Of a stretch of 64,000 nt of DNA, positions 32,064-42,752 are shown piece after piece. A program made the translations under genes and the position numbers. The stretch comes from Ramlibacter terrae (GTDB lineage Bacteria > Pseudomonadota > Gammaproteobacteria > Burkholderiales > Burkholderiaceae_C), in assembly GCA_013127575.1 (NCBI GenBank), contig CP053418.1, positions 1,054,001 through 1,118,000 of the forward strand, in the 5' to 3' direction. Below the pieces are notes generated by a model. That model saw only the letters and a list, made by a program, of their open reading frames with translations, was not told the DNA's origin and did no database searches. Numbering within the stretch: position 1 is the stretch's first letter; each line of letters opens with the position of its first letter.

Positions 32064-32685
32064 ATGGCCACATCCCCCGCTTCCTTCCTGAACCAGATCT
32101 TCGATCGCGTGGGCCGAGCGTTGCAGCCCCGGCACGGGTGGTCGAGGAGACGCAGCGCCGGCTGGTGCTGATGTTCAACCACGTGCTGCAGCAGGAGCCG
32201 GAGGCGCAGGCGCGCCTGAAGCGGCAGTCGGGCCGGCTGGTCGAGGCGCACTGGCGCCAGTTCTCCATGCGCGTGCAGGCCACCCCCGCCGGCCTGCTCG
32301 ACCTCGCGCCGTCCGGGCTGCCGCCGGACCTGACGCTCACGCTGACGGAAGAGTCGCCGTGGTCGCTGGCGCAGGCCGCGCTGCGCGGCGAGAAGCCTCC
32401 GGTGCGCATCGCCGGCGACGTCCAGCTCGCCGCCGAAGTGCAGTGGCTGGTCGACCACGTCCGCTGGGACCTCGAGGAGGATCTCGCGCGCGTGTTCGGC
32501 GACGCGCCGGCGCATGCCATGGGGCAGGTGGGCCGCCGCATCGCCGAAGCCCTGCGCAGCTTCGCCGGCGCCGCTTCGCGCGTGGCGCCCGGGGCTTCCG
32601 CGCCGTCGCCGTCCCCGGCGCCCGGCGCCGGCGGGGCCGCCATGCCCCCGTGCCCCCGTCCACGCCCGGACAGGCGGGCGGATGA
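32064..32685 (+). CDS. ubiJ: Ubiquinone biosynthesis accessory factor (SCP2 domain)
   Basis: About 206 residues. SCP2-like lipid-binding domain ([48 protein letters not shown]) then a helical tail and a Pro-rich end. UbiJ scaffolds the ubiquinone hydroxylases. A break near 32140 separates the first 25 residues ([20 protein letters not shown]) from the rest. Overlaps ubiB by four bases (ATGA). Confidence 0.88.
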
Positions 32686-34235
32686 CGCGGTACCTGCGCG
32701 CCACCTTCATCCTCTGGGTGATCCTGCGCTACGGGCTGGACGAGCTGGTGCTCTCCGGCTTCCGGCTGCGCGGGCTCGCGCGCGTCGTCACCTTCGGGCG
32801 CCGGCTGGATGCGCCGCGCGGCCAGCGGCTGCGGCAGGCGCTCGAACACCGGGCCCGATCTTCGTGAAGTTCGGGCAGGTGCTGTCGACGCGGCGCGACC
32901 TGCTGCCCCAGGACATCGCCGACGAGCTCGCGCTGCTGCAGGACCGCGTGCCGCCTTTCCCTTCGGAGGTGGCGGTCGCGACGATCGAGCGCGCTTTCCG
33001 CCGGCCGCTGGCCGACGTGTTCGAAAGCTTCGAGCAGGTGCCCGTGGCCAGCGCCTCGATCGCCAGGTGCACTTCGCCACCGTGCGCCTGCGCAGCGGCG
33101 AGCTCAAGGAGGTCGCGGTGAAGGTCCTGCGGCCCGGCATGCTGCCGGTGATCGACAAGGACCTCGACCTGATGCGGATGATGGCCGGCTGGGTGGAGAG
33201 CGCCTCGGCCGATGCGCGCCGGCTGAAGCCGCGCGAAGTGGTGGCCGAGTTCGACAAGTACCTGCACGACGAACTCGACCTGGTGCGCGAAGCCGCCAAT
33301 GCCGCACAACTGCGCCGCAACATGGACGGGCTGCACACTGGTGCTGATCCCGGAGATGTACTGGGACTTCATCCATCCGGAAGTGATCGTGATGGAGCGC
33401 ATGACGGGCGTGCCGATCAGCCACGTCGAGAAGCTGGTGGCCGCCGGCGTCGACCTGCGCCAGCTCGCGCGCGACGGCGTGACGATCTTCTTCACGCAGG
33501 TCTTCCGCGACGGCTTCTTCCATGCCGACATGCACCCGGGCAACATCCAGGTCAGCCTGGAGAAGGGCACCTTCGGCCGGTACATCTCGCTGGATTTCGG
33601 CATCGTCGGCACGCTGACCGAGCACGACAAGGAATACCGGCGCAGAACTTCACGGCCTTCTTCCGGCGCGACTACAAGCGCGTGGCGGAACTGCACATCG
33701 AGTCGGGCTGGGTGCCGCCCGGCACGCGCGTCGACGAATTGGAGGGCGCCGTGCGCACGGTGTGCGAGCCGTACTTCGACCGGCCGCTGCGCGAGATCTC
33801 CCCGGGCATGGTGCTGATGCGGCTGTTCCAGATGTCGCGCCGCTTCAACGTCGACATCCAGCCGCAGCTGGTGCTGCTGCAGAAGACGCTGCTGAACATC
33901 GAAGGGCTGGGGCGACAGCTCGACCCGGACCTCGACCTCTGGAGCACGGCCAAGCCCTTCCTCGAGAAGTGGATGATCGACCAGATCGGCCCGCGAAAAC
34001 TGTGGGAGGAAGTCCGCGACCAGGCGGCGCCGCGCTACGCGAAGATCCTGCCGGAACTGCCGCGGCTGGTCCACGACTACCGGCCCGCGGCGGCTCGCAC
34101 GACGACCGCGACCTGCGCGAGCTGTTGCTGGAGCAAAAGCGCACCAACCGCCTGCTGCAGCGCCCGGGCTACATCGGCATCGGATTTGCTTTGTATTTCG
34201 CCGTGACGCTGCTGCGCTCACGGTTTTATTTCTAG
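32682..34235 (+). CDS. ubiB: Ubiquinone biosynthesis atypical kinase/ATPase
   Basis: About 518 residues. Atypical (ABC1/ADCK) kinase fold: [14 protein letters not shown] with the KxGQ motif, [23 protein letters not shown] and DFGIVGTL, ending in two membrane helices ([16 protein letters not shown]). Breaks near 32850 and 33640 restore CCTGG; others near 33065 (by CCAGG), 33340 and 34090. Works with UbiJ in the Ubi metabolon. Confidence 0.95.
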
Positions 34236-34288
34236 CCGCTCCGCTGTCATAATCCGCGCCGCCCAATGGATGGGTTGGGGGCCCTTCG

Positions 34289-35769
34289 ATGAACTACACG
34301 CTGATCTCGTTTGTCGTCCTGTACCTGCTGGGTACGCTGGCCATTGGCGTGTGGGCCGGCACCCGCATCCACAACACCGCCGATTTCGCGATCGCCGGCC
34401 GCCGGCTCCCGCTGGTCATGGTCGTGACGACCACGTTCGCCACCTGGTTCGGGGCGGAGACGGTGATGGGCATCCCGGCGCGATTCGTCCGGGGCGGCCT
34501 CAACGCCGTGGTCGAAGACCCCTTCGGCGCGGGCACCTGCCTGATCCTCGTCGGCCTGTTCTTCGCCGCGCGCCTGTACAAGCAGAACCTGCTGACCATC
34601 GGCGACTTCTACCGCCAGCGCTATGGCCGCGGCATCGAGGTGTTCTGTTCGCTCGCGATCATCCTGAGCTACCTCGGCTGGTCGCCGCGCAGATCACGGC
34701 GCTGGGCCTCGTGTTCTCCGTGTTGACCAACGGCGCCATGTCCGAGACCACCGGCATGATCGTCGGCACCCTCGCGGTGCTGGTCTACGTGGTGGTGGGC
34801 GGCTTCCTCGCCATCGCCTGGACCGACTTCATCCAGATGATCGTGCTGGTGGTCGGCCTCGCGGTCATCGCGGTCTTCGCCAGCGACCTGGCGGGCGGGG
34901 CGGGCGCCGTGCTTTCCTATGCCACCTCGCAGGACCTCGGCCGCTTCTTCCCGGAACCGAGCTTCACCGACATCGCCTTCTTCATCGCCGCCGGCCTGAC
35001 GATGATGCTGGGGAGCATCCCGCAGCAGGACGTGTTCCAGCGCGTGATGTCCGCCAAGGACGCGGGCACCGCGCAAAGGGGCGCCGTGATCGGCGGCGTC
35101 TCGTACATCCTGTTCGCCTTCGTCCCGATGTTCATCGTGATCAGCGCCGTGGTGGTGATGGGCGACAGCGCGATGGAACTGGCCAAGAACGACTACCAGC
35201 GCCTGCTGCCCACCTTCGTGCTGACCAAGATGCCCCCGGTCATGCAGATCCTGTTCTTCGGCGCGCTGCTCTCCGCGATCAAGAGCACGTCGTCCGCGAC
35301 CCTGCTGGCTCCCTCCACCAGCTTCGTCGAGAACATCCTGAAGAACCTGCGCCCCGGCATGAGCGACCGCCAGCAGCTCTTCGCCATGCGCTGCACCATC
35401 GTGGCCTTCACCGGCGTGGTGCTGGCCTATGCCATCGCCATGAAGGGCACGTCGATCTACGACTGGTCTCGGCGGCCTACCGGGTCACCCCTGGTCGGCG
35501 CCTTCGTCCCGCTGGTGATGGGCATCTACTGGAAGCGCGCCACCACGCAAGGCGCCATCTGCTCGGTGGCCGCCGGCATCGCGGTCTGGGTGCTGTTCTT
35601 CCCGCAGGTCGGCGGCGAAGAGCTCTCCAAGCTGTTCCCCGGCCAGCTGGCGGGGCTGATCGCCGCCCCGGCGGGCATGGTGATCGGCTCCCTGTCGCCG
35701 CAGAAGCTGCGCAACCGGCACGAGAAGACGCACCACCTCGCGGGCGCCGCGGAGGCCGCCCGCTCCTGA
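34289..35769 (+). CDS. Sodium:solute symporter (SSS family)
   Basis: About 494 residues, 12-13 predicted membrane helices. SSS hallmarks: FAIAGRRLPLVMVVTTTFA, AETVMGIPARFV, and FVVLYLLGTLAIGVWAG at the N-terminus. A break near 34682 and another near 35472. CATAAT at 34248-34253 is a possible -10 element. Substrate unknown; the protein is closer in layout to the PutP/PanF-like general group than to a named transporter. Alone on this strand between ubiB and fmdB. Confidence 0.85.
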
Positions 35770-35776
35770 CGCAGGC

Positions 35777-35802
35777 TTGAGTTCGGGGGCGCAGCCTATA
35801 AT
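35777..35802 (+). promoter_or_regulatory. Promoter of fmdB-DUF502-aspS
   Basis: A perfect -10 TATAAT at 35797-35802, 37 bases before the fmdB ATG. TTGAGT at 35777 is 14 bases upstream, short for sigma-70, so the -35 is uncertain (a 15-17 base spacing would use CTTGAG or GGCTTG). Confidence 0.55.
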
Positions 35803-35838
35803 TGAGGGCTTTGCAAACCCCGACCTCCTGACCTCGCC

Positions 35839-36171
35839 ATGCCCATCTACGCGTACAAATGCGGCTCCTGTGGCCATGCCAAGGACGTCCTGCAAAAGGT
35901 TTCCGACGCCCCGCTGACGGTGTGCCCGGCCTGCGGCGCCGAAAGCTTCAGCAAGCAGGTGACCGCCGCCGGCTTCCAGCTCAAGGGCTCCGGCTGGTAT
36001 GCCACCGACTTCAAGGGCGGCGCCAGCGCGCCCGCACCGGCCGCCGACAAGCCCGCCGAGAAGGCCGCCGACAGCGGCACGCCCAAGACGGATACGCCGT
36101 CCACCCCCGCCAAGAGCGATGCGCCCAGCGCGTCGGCCGGCGGCTGCGGCGCCTCCTGCGCCTGCCACTGA
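35839..36171 (+). CDS. FmdB-family zinc-ribbon protein
   Basis: 110 residues, no break. Zinc ribbon MPIYAYKCGSCGHAKDV and CPACGAES, followed by a disordered Ala/Pro/Lys-rich linker, ending in a cysteine cluster GGCGASCACH. Family often precedes DUF502 and aspS in beta-proteobacteria. Proposed transcriptional regulator or zinc-storage protein; not proven. Confidence 0.88.
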   Translation: MPIYAYKCGSCGHAKDVLQKVSDAPLTVCPACGAESFSKQVTAAGFQLKGSGWYATDFKGGASAPAPAADKPAEKAADSGTPKTDTPSTPAKSDAPSASAGGCGASCACH

Positions 36172-36179
36172 AAGCCCCC

Positions 36180-36794
36180 ATGCACGCCGTGCGGAAATGG
36201 CTGCTGGCCGGCCTCCTGGTCGTGGTCCCGGTCGCCATCACCGTATGGGTGCTGCAATGGATCATCGGCACGCTCGACCAGACGCTGCTGATCCTGCCCG
36301 AGGCCTGGCACCCGGACCGCGTGTTCGGCATCCACATCCCCGGCCTCGGCGTGCTGCTGGCGCTGGCCATCCTGCTGCTGGTCGGCGCCACGGCCAGCAA
36401 CTTCATCGGCAAGAAGCTGGTGCACCTGGGCGACAAGATCGTCTCGCGCATCCCGGTGGTGCGCTCGATCTATTCCAGCGTCAAGCAGGTCTCCGACACG
36501 CTGTTCTCGGAAAGCGGCAACGCCTTCCGCACCGCGGTGCTGGTGCAGTGGCCGCGCCCCGACGTCTGGACCATCGGCTTCGTCACCGGCACGCCCGGCG
36601 GCGACGTCGCCAACTACCTGCGCGGCGAGGAATACCTCAGCGTGTACGTGCCCACCACGCCCAACCCCACGGGCGGGTATTTCGTGATGCTGCGCAAGAG
36701 CGACTGCATCGAACTGAAGATGAGCGTGGACGACGCGCTCAAGTACGTGGTGTCCATGGGCGTCGTCGTCCCCGGCGCCGTCAAACCCTACTGA
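36180..36794 (+). CDS. DUF502 inner-membrane protein
   Basis: 204 residues, intact. Two membrane helices ([20 protein letters not shown] and [20 protein letters not shown]) then a soluble domain with [18 protein letters not shown] and [14 protein letters not shown], the DUF502 signatures. Nine bases after fmdB; 28 bases before aspS. Function unknown. Confidence 0.88.
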   Translation: MHAVRKWLLAGLLVVVPVAITVWVLQWIIGTLDQTLLILPEAWHPDRVFGIHIPGLGVLLALAILLLVGATASNFIGKKLVHLGDKIVSRIPVVRSIYSSVKQVSDTLFSESGNAFRTAVLVQWPRPDVWTIGFVTGTPGGDVANYLRGEEYLSVYVPTTPNPTGGYFVMLRKSDCIELKMSVDDALKYVVSMGVVVPGAVKPY

Positions 36795-36822
36795 AGAAGG
36801 ACGCGGCACCGCAAGGTGGCGC

Positions 36823-38633
36823 GTGACCTCCGTGACTACCCAGAAAATGCGTACCACCTATTGCGGACTGGTGACCGAGGCCCTCATGGGGCAGACCGTG
36901 AGCCTGTGCGGCTGGGTCAACCGCCGGCGCGACCACGGCGGCGTGATCTTCGTCGACCTGCGCGACCGCGAAGGCTACGTGCAGGTGGTGTGCGACCCCG
37001 ACCGCGCCGACATGTTCAAGCAGGCCGAAGGCCTGCGCAACGAGTTCTGCATCCAGGTCAAGGGCGTCGTGCGCGCGCGGCCCGAAGGCACCGCCAACGA
37101 CAACTTGAAGAGCGGCAAGATCGAGGTGCTGTGCCACGAGCTCGTGGTGCTCAATCCGTCCGTCACGCCGCCGTTCCAGCTGGACGACGACAACCTGTCG
37201 GAGACCACGCGCCTGATGCACCGCGTGCTGGACCTGCGCCGCCCGTACATGCAGAACAACCTGATGCTGCGCTACAAGGTGACGATGGAGGTGCGCAAGT
37301 TCCTCGACGCCAACGGCTTCATCGACATCGAGACGCCGATGCTCACCAAGAGCACGCCCGAAGGCGCGCGCGACTACTGGTGCCTTCGCGCGTCCATGAC
37401 GGCATGTTCTTCGCGTTGCCGCAGTCGCCGCAGCTGTTCAAGCAGCTCTTGATGGTGGCGGGCTACGACCGCTACTACCAGATCACCAAGTGCTTTCGCG
37501 ACGAAGACCTGCGCGCCGACCGCCAGCCCGAGTTCACGCAGATCGACGTGGAGACCTCGTTCCTCGACGAGGAAGAGATCCGCACGATGTTCGAGGGCAT
37601 GATCCGCTCCACCTTCCAGAACGCCATCGGCACCGAGCTGCCGCCGTTCCCGGTGATGAAGCATGCCGACGCGATGCGCCTGTACGGCTCCGACAAGCCC
37701 GACCTGCGCGTGAAGCTCGAATTCACCGAGCTCACCGACGTCATGAAGGACGTCGACTTCAAGGTGTTCTCCGGCCCGGCCAATGCCGAAGACGGCCGCG
37801 TGGTCGGCCTGCGCGTTCCCGGCGGCGCCGAGATGAGCCGCGGCGAGATCGACGGCTACACCGAGTTCGTCAAGATCTACGGCGCCAAGGGCTGGCACGG
37901 GTCAAGGTCAACGATGTCGCCACCGGCCGCGAAGGCCTGCAGTCGCCCATCGTCAAGAACCTGCACGACGCCGCGATCGCCGAGATCCTGAAGCGCACCG
38001 GCGCGCAGAACGGCGACCTGGTCTTCTTCGGCGCCGACAAGGCCAAGGTCGTCAACGACGCGATCGGCGCGCTGCGCGTGAAGGTCGGCCACAGCGAGTT
38101 CGGCAAGAGCCACGGCCTGACCGAAGGCCAGTGGAAGCCGCTGTGGGTCGTCGACTTCCCGATGTTCGAGTTCGACGAGGATGGCCAGCGCTGGAACGCG
38201 GTGCACCACCCGTTCACCTCGCCGAAGGACGGCCACGAGGACTGGCTCGAAACCGATCCGGGCCGCTGCTGGCCAAGGCGTACGACGCGGTGCTGAACGG
38301 CATCGAGCTCGGGGGCGGATCCGTCCGGATCCACCGCGAGGAAGTGCAGAGCAAGGTGTTCCGCGCGCTGAAGATCGACGCCGAGGAAGCGAAGCTGAAG
38401 TTCGGCTTCCTGCTCGACGCGCTGCAGTACGGCGCCCCGCCGCACGGCGGCATCGCCATCGGCCGGACCGCTTCGTCATGCTGATGACGGGCGCCGAGTC
38501 GCTGCGCGACGTGATCGCCTTCCCGAAGACCCAGCGCGCGCAAGACCTGCTGACCCAGGCGCCGGGCCCGGTCGACGAGAAGCAATTGCGCGAGCTGCAC
38601 ATCCGCCTGCGGAATGTGACGCAGGCGGCCTGA
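36823..38633 (+). CDS. aspS: Aspartate-tRNA ligase
   Basis: Class II synthetase, about 600 residues. OB-fold ([20 protein letters not shown]), motif 1 ([20 protein letters not shown]), motif 2 ([19 protein letters not shown]) and motif 3 region ([15 protein letters not shown] after repair). GTG at 36823 has AAGGTGG upstream; ATG at 36847 (MRTTYCG) is where most AspS begin. Breaks near 37380, 37905 and 38465 restore CCTGG; another near 38270. Confidence 0.95.
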
Positions 38634-38664
38634 TCGGCTCGCAGGCCGTAGCGCCTGCCGCGGG

Positions 38665-38770
38665 CTGAACGCAGAAAACGCGGAAAAAACGCAGAAGTCG
38701 CAGAAGGAACCGGCCCACCAGCCGGAAGTCCTTCTGCGACTTTTCTTCTTTCTGCGCCTTCTGCGTTCAG
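38665..38770. repeat. Long imperfect hairpin repeat built of GCAGAA units (copy A)
   Basis: 106 bases. The outer arms CTGAACGCAGAA (38665-38676) and TTCTGCGTTCAG (38759-38770) and the inner arms at 38695-38708 and 38729-38742 (AAGTCGCAGAAGGA) are perfect, with a small CCGGC/GCCGG hairpin at the tip. Each arm is a run of degenerate GCAGAA units. It lies between the aspS stop and nudB. It resembles copy B at 44461-44621, so this is a dispersed family, not a gene-specific site. Confidence 0.8.
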
Positions 38771-38821
38771 CTCGCCGCAGGCGCCCGGCCGCAGAAATGC
38801 CGACGGCGGTATTCTGGAGCG

Positions 38822-39274
38822 GTGCCGCCCAAGCCCTTCAAGATCCCCGAATCCGTCCTGGTCGTGATCCACACGCCCGCCTTGGACGTGTTGCTCATCA
38901 ACCGGGCCGATGCGGAGAACTTCTGGCAGTCGGTCACCGGCGCCAAGGATCGCGAGGACGAGAGCTTCCTCGAAACCGCGGCCCGCGAGGTGGCGGAAGA
39001 GACCGGCATCGCCTGCGGCCCGGACTCCCTGCAGGACTGGGGACTGGAGAACGTCTACGCCATCTACCCGCAATGGCTGCACCGGTACGCGCCCGGCGTG
39101 GTGCGCAACACCGAGCACGTGTTCGGGCTGCAGGTGCCGGTCGGCACGCCGGTGCGGCTGAACCCGCGCGAGCACACCGCTTACCAATGGTTGCCATGGA
39201 GGGAGGCCGCGGACGCCTGCTTCTCCGCATCCAACGCCGAAGCGATCCTGATGCTGCCACAATTTGTCGCATGA
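38822..39274 (+). CDS. nudB: Dihydroneopterin triphosphate pyrophosphatase
   Basis: NUDIX enzyme, 150 residues, intact. GTG start at 38822. Nudix box begins GAKDREDES and ends REVAEETGI, with one extra residue before the conserved Glu. WQSVTGAK and QWLHRYAPGVVRNTEHVFGL are NudB-specific. It removes pyrophosphate in folate synthesis; folE (step one of the same pathway) is 5.4 kb downstream. Overlaps the next gene by four bases. Confidence 0.88.
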   Translation: MPPKPFKIPESVLVVIHTPALDVLLINRADAENFWQSVTGAKDREDESFLETAAREVAEETGIACGPDSLQDWGLENVYAIYPQWLHRYAPGVVRNTEHVFGLQVPVGTPVRLNPREHTAYQWLPWREAADACFSASNAEAILMLPQFVA

Positions 39275-40000
39275 GCGTTCTGCGGGTTGCGACCTACAAC
39301 ATCCACAAGGGCGTCCAGGGGGATGGGCCCCACGCGCCGGCTGGAAATCCACAACCTCGGGCATGCCGTGGAGCAGCTCGACGCCGACATCGTCTGCCTG
39401 CAGGAGGTGCGCAAGCTGCATCGCCGCGAGGAACAGTACTTCACCCGGTGGCCCGAGCTGCCGCAGGCGGAGTTCCTGTGCCCCGAGGGCTACTACCCGG
39501 TGTACCAGACGAACGCGCGCACCAAGCACGGCGAGCACGGCAACGCGCTGCTGTCACGCTGGCCGGTGATCTCGCACGGGCACGAGGACATGTCGGACCA
39601 CCGCTTCGAGCAGCGTGGCCTGCTGCACGTCGAACTGCAGGTGCGGCGCCGTTCGGTGCACGTGATCGTGCTGCACCTCGGACTCATCGCGGGCAGCCGG
39701 GTGCGCCAGCTGGAGAAGCTGGCCGACTTCATCGACCGCGAGATCCCGCGCACCGCGCCGCTGCTGGTGGCCGGCGACTTCAACGACTGGGGCGGCAAGC
39801 TCCGGCCGGTGATGAACTCGCACGGCTTCAAGGACTACCGGGGCGAGCGCGTCGCCACCTATCCCTCGCGCCTGCCGCTGACCCAGCTCGACTACGTCTA
39901 TGCCCGCGGGCTCAAGCCGACCAGCCTCGAAGTGCCCCGCGGCCGCATCTGGTGGCGCATGTCGGACCACCTGCCGCTGATCGCGGACTTCAAGCTCTGA
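39271..40000 (+). CDS. Endonuclease/exonuclease/phosphatase family protein
   Basis: About 242 residues. EEP fold: RVATYNIHKGVQG, DADIVCLQEVRKL, HGEHGNALLSRWPV, HLGLIAGSRVRQL, GDFNDWGG and MSDHLPLIADF carry the metal and catalytic residues (Asn, Glu, His, Asp-Asn, His). A break near 39322 separates the first 16 residues. Always next to clsB in this layout; likely phospholipid- or nucleic-acid-directed phosphoesterase. Confidence 0.85.
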
Positions 40001-40008
40001 GCGCGCCG

Positions 40009-41256
40009 ATGGAGCGCGACCCCTCCGAGCAGTGGGGCCTGCACCGCGGGGTGCCGACGCTGCGCCACGGCCACCACCTGCAGCTGCTCGAAGGCAGCCT
40101 GCACCTGTTCCCGGCGATGATCACGGCGATCGACGCCGCGCGCGCCGAGGTGCTGCTGGAGACCTACATCTTCGACTTCACCGGCAGCGCCGCCGACGTG
40201 GCGCATGCGCTGGAACGGGCGGCGCGCCGGGGCGTCGCCGTGCGCGTGGTGGTGGACGGCTTCGGCACGCCCGAGCTCCCGCCGCCCCGGCGCCTGCGGC
40301 TGGAAGCGGCCGGCGTGCAGTGGCTGGCGTATTCGCCGCCGGGCCGGCTCGGCATGCTGCTGCCGGGCCAGTGGCGGCGGCTGCACCGCAAGCTGTGCGT
40401 CGTCGACGGTGAAGTCGGGTTCTGCGGCGGCATCAACATCCTCGACGACTTCCACGACCCGAACCACGGCGCGCTGAATTCGCCGCGCCTCGACTTCGCG
40501 ATCCGCGTCGTCGGCCCGCTGGTGGGCGAGATGCGCACGACCATGGTCCGCCAGCTTGCGCGGATCGACGCGATGGGCCGCCTCAAGCGCGCGCACTGGA
40601 TGGGCGCGCTCGAACTCTGGCGCGCGGTGGACATGCCGCACACGCCCGCGCCGCATGTGCCGAGCCACGGCGAGCCCGACGCGATGGCCGCGCTCCTGCT
40701 GCGCGACAACCTGCGCTTTCGCGTCGGCATCGAGCGCGCCTACCTGCGCGCCATCGGGGGCGCGCGCGAAGAGATCATCATCGCCAACGCCTACTTCGTG
40801 CCGGGCGGCCGCCTGCGCCGCGCGCTGGTCCGCGCGGCCGAACGCGGCGTCAAGGTCAGCCTGCTGCTGCAGGGCCGCTACGAGTACTTCATGCAGTACT
40901 ACGCGGCGCGGCCGGTGTTCGGCGCCTTGCTGCAGGCGGGCTGCGAGATCCACGAATACGCGCCGAGCTTCCTGCACGCGAAGGTGGCGGTGATCGACGG
41001 CCACTGGGCCACCGTCGGCTCGAGCAACCTCGATCCGCTGAGCTTCCTGCTGGCGCGCGAGGCCAACGTGGTGGTGGACGACCGCCGCTTCGCCGGGCGC
41101 CTGCGCGAGCGGCTGCTGTTCGCGATGGAGCACCGGGGACAGCGCATGGACGCCGCCGGCTACGCGCGCCGTTCGCGCTGGCAGCGCATGAAGGAAGCGG
41201 TCGCGCGGCTGGCGATGCGGCTCGCGATCATCGTGCAGGGGAAGCGCTACAAGTGA
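40009..41256 (+). CDS. clsB: Cardiolipin synthase B
   Basis: 415 residues, intact. Phospholipase D superfamily with two HKD motifs: HRKLCVVDGEVGFCGG at about residue 126 and HAKVAVIDGHWATVGSSN at about residue 323. No N-terminal membrane helices, as in ClsB. Condenses phosphatidylglycerol (or PG with PE) to cardiolipin. The following gene starts within its stop. Confidence 0.93.
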   Translation: MERDPSEQWGLHRGVPTLRHGHHLQLLEGSLHLFPAMITAIDAARAEVLLETYIFDFTGSAADVAHALERAARRGVAVRVVVDGFGTPELPPPRRLRLEAAGVQWLAYSPPGRLGMLLPGQWRRLHRKLCVVDGEVGFCGGINILDDFHDPNHGALNSPRLDFAIRVVGPLVGEMRTTMVRQLARIDAMGRLKRAHWMGALELWRAVDMPHTPAPHVPSHGEPDAMAALLLRDNLRFRVGIERAYLRAIGGAREEIIIANAYFVPGGRLRRALVRAAERGVKVSLLLQGRYEYFMQYYAARPVFGALLQAGCEIHEYAPSFLHAKVAVIDGHWATVGSSNLDPLSFLLAREANVVVDDRRFAGRLRERLLFAMEHRGQRMDAAGYARRSRWQRMKEAVARLAMRLAIIVQGKRYK

Positions 41257-42277
41257 CCGACCTCGTGGTGCAACGGCCGGAAGGCCTCTACTGCCCGCAG
41301 GGCGACTTCTACATCGACCCGTGGCGGCCGGTGCCGCGGGCGGTGATCACGCACGCGCATTCCGACCACGCGCGCTACGGCAACGGCCACTACCTCGCGG
41401 CCGCTCCCGCCGAAGGCGTGCTGCGCGCGCGGCTCGGCGAGATCAACCTGCAGCCGGTGGCGTACCGTGAACGCCTGCAGCACCATGGCGTCACCTTGTC
41501 GCTGCACCCCGCGGGCCACGTTCTCGGCTCGGCGCAGGTGAGGTTGGAGCACGGCGGCGGGTGTGGGTGGCCAGCGGCGACTACAAGGTGGCGCCGGACC
41601 CGACCTGCGACCCGTTCGAGCCGGTGCGCTGCGACGTGTTCATCACCGAATCGACCTTCGGCCTGCCGATCTACCGCTGGTGTCCCGACGAGGAACTGTT
41701 CGCCGACATCAATGCACGGTGGGCGCGCAACGCGAGCCACGGGCGCGCGAGCGTGCTCACCTGCTACAGCTTCGGCAAGGCGCAGCGGGTGCTGGCGGGC
41801 GTCGATCCGTCGATCGGGCCGATCATCGTCCACGGTGCGGTGGCGCCTTTGAACCGCGCCTATGCAGCCGCCGGCGTGAGCCTGCCCGCCACGCGCATGG
41901 TGAGCGAGGTGACCGACAAGGCGGACCTCCGGCGCTGCACGGTCGTGTGCCCGCCGAGCGCGGCGGGCAGCCCGTGGATCCGCCGTTTCGGCGAAGCGCA
42001 GACGGCGTTCGCCAGCGGGTGGATGCAGGTGCGCGGCAACCGGCGGCGCGGCGGCTACGACCGCGGCTTCGTGCTCTCGGACCACGCCGACTGGCCGGGG
42101 TTGATGTCCGCCATCGAGGCGACGGGCGCGCAGCGCGTGATCGTCACGCACGGCAGCGTGCCGGTGCTGGTGCGCTACCTGCGCGAGCGCGGCCTCGAGG
42201 CCGAAGCGTTCGAGACCGAGTACGGCGACGACGTCGTCGAGGCGGACCTGCAGCCGCCGGAGGAGCCCGCCGCATGA
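41253..42277 (+). CDS. Ligase-associated MBL-fold DNA exonuclease
   Basis: About 340 residues. Metallo-beta-lactamase fold with THAHSDHARYG (HxHxDH), GHVLGSAQV and GFVLSDHADW, plus the beta-CASP region, as in the ligase-associated exonuclease family. A break lies near 41562. GTG start at 41253 overlaps clsB by four bases. Its natural partners are an ATP-dependent DNA ligase (42753) and the DEXH helicase (52753). Confidence 0.87.
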
Positions 42278-42751
42278 CCTACCTCGTCGTGCTGTGGCTC
42301 CACCGGTCGGCGCGGCGCTGTTGTTCGGCACCGGGCTGGGCATCGCCTTCTTCGCGTGGTTCGGCTACCGCCGGGGCCTGCGCGAAGGCAACATGGGCCT
42401 GATCCGCGGCGTGCTGCAACTGACAGTGGTTGCGGACACGGTGTTCACGGCGGTCGCGGCGGCCGTGCAGCCGGTCACCGGCTACGTGTTGTGGCGCATG
42501 ACCGGCGGCACTGGCCCGATCCGTGGTTGATGGCGGTGCTCGCGCTCTATGTCTTCGTCGGCGCCTGCTGGCTGCCCGTCGTCTGGCTGCAGATCCAGTT
42601 GCGCAACGCCGCCGTCCGGGCCGACAAGGTCGGCGAACTCGACGCGCGCTTCCATCGCCGCTTCGCCACCTGGTTCGTGCTCGGCTGGCCCGCTTTCCTC
42701 GGCGTGATGGGCCTGTTCGTGCTGATGATCACGCGGGGTTATTTCCGCTGA
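42274..42751 (+). CDS. DUF2269 inner-membrane protein
   Basis: About 158 residues with four predicted membrane helices (LLFGTGLGIAFFAWFGY, LTVVADTVFTAVAAAV, LMAVLALYVFVGACWLPVVW, FVLGWPAFLGVMGLFVLMI). Break near 42302 restores CCTGG; a second near 42525. Four-base overlap with the exonuclease and one base before the ligase, so it is inside the DNA-repair operon although its fold is not nucleic-acid related. Function unknown. Confidence 0.75.
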
Positions 42752-42752
42752 C

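Noticed and set aside
38665-38770. CRISPR array
   Set aside because: The units are 6-10 bases, in inverted rather than regular direct order, and have no spacers of constant length; no cas gene is present.
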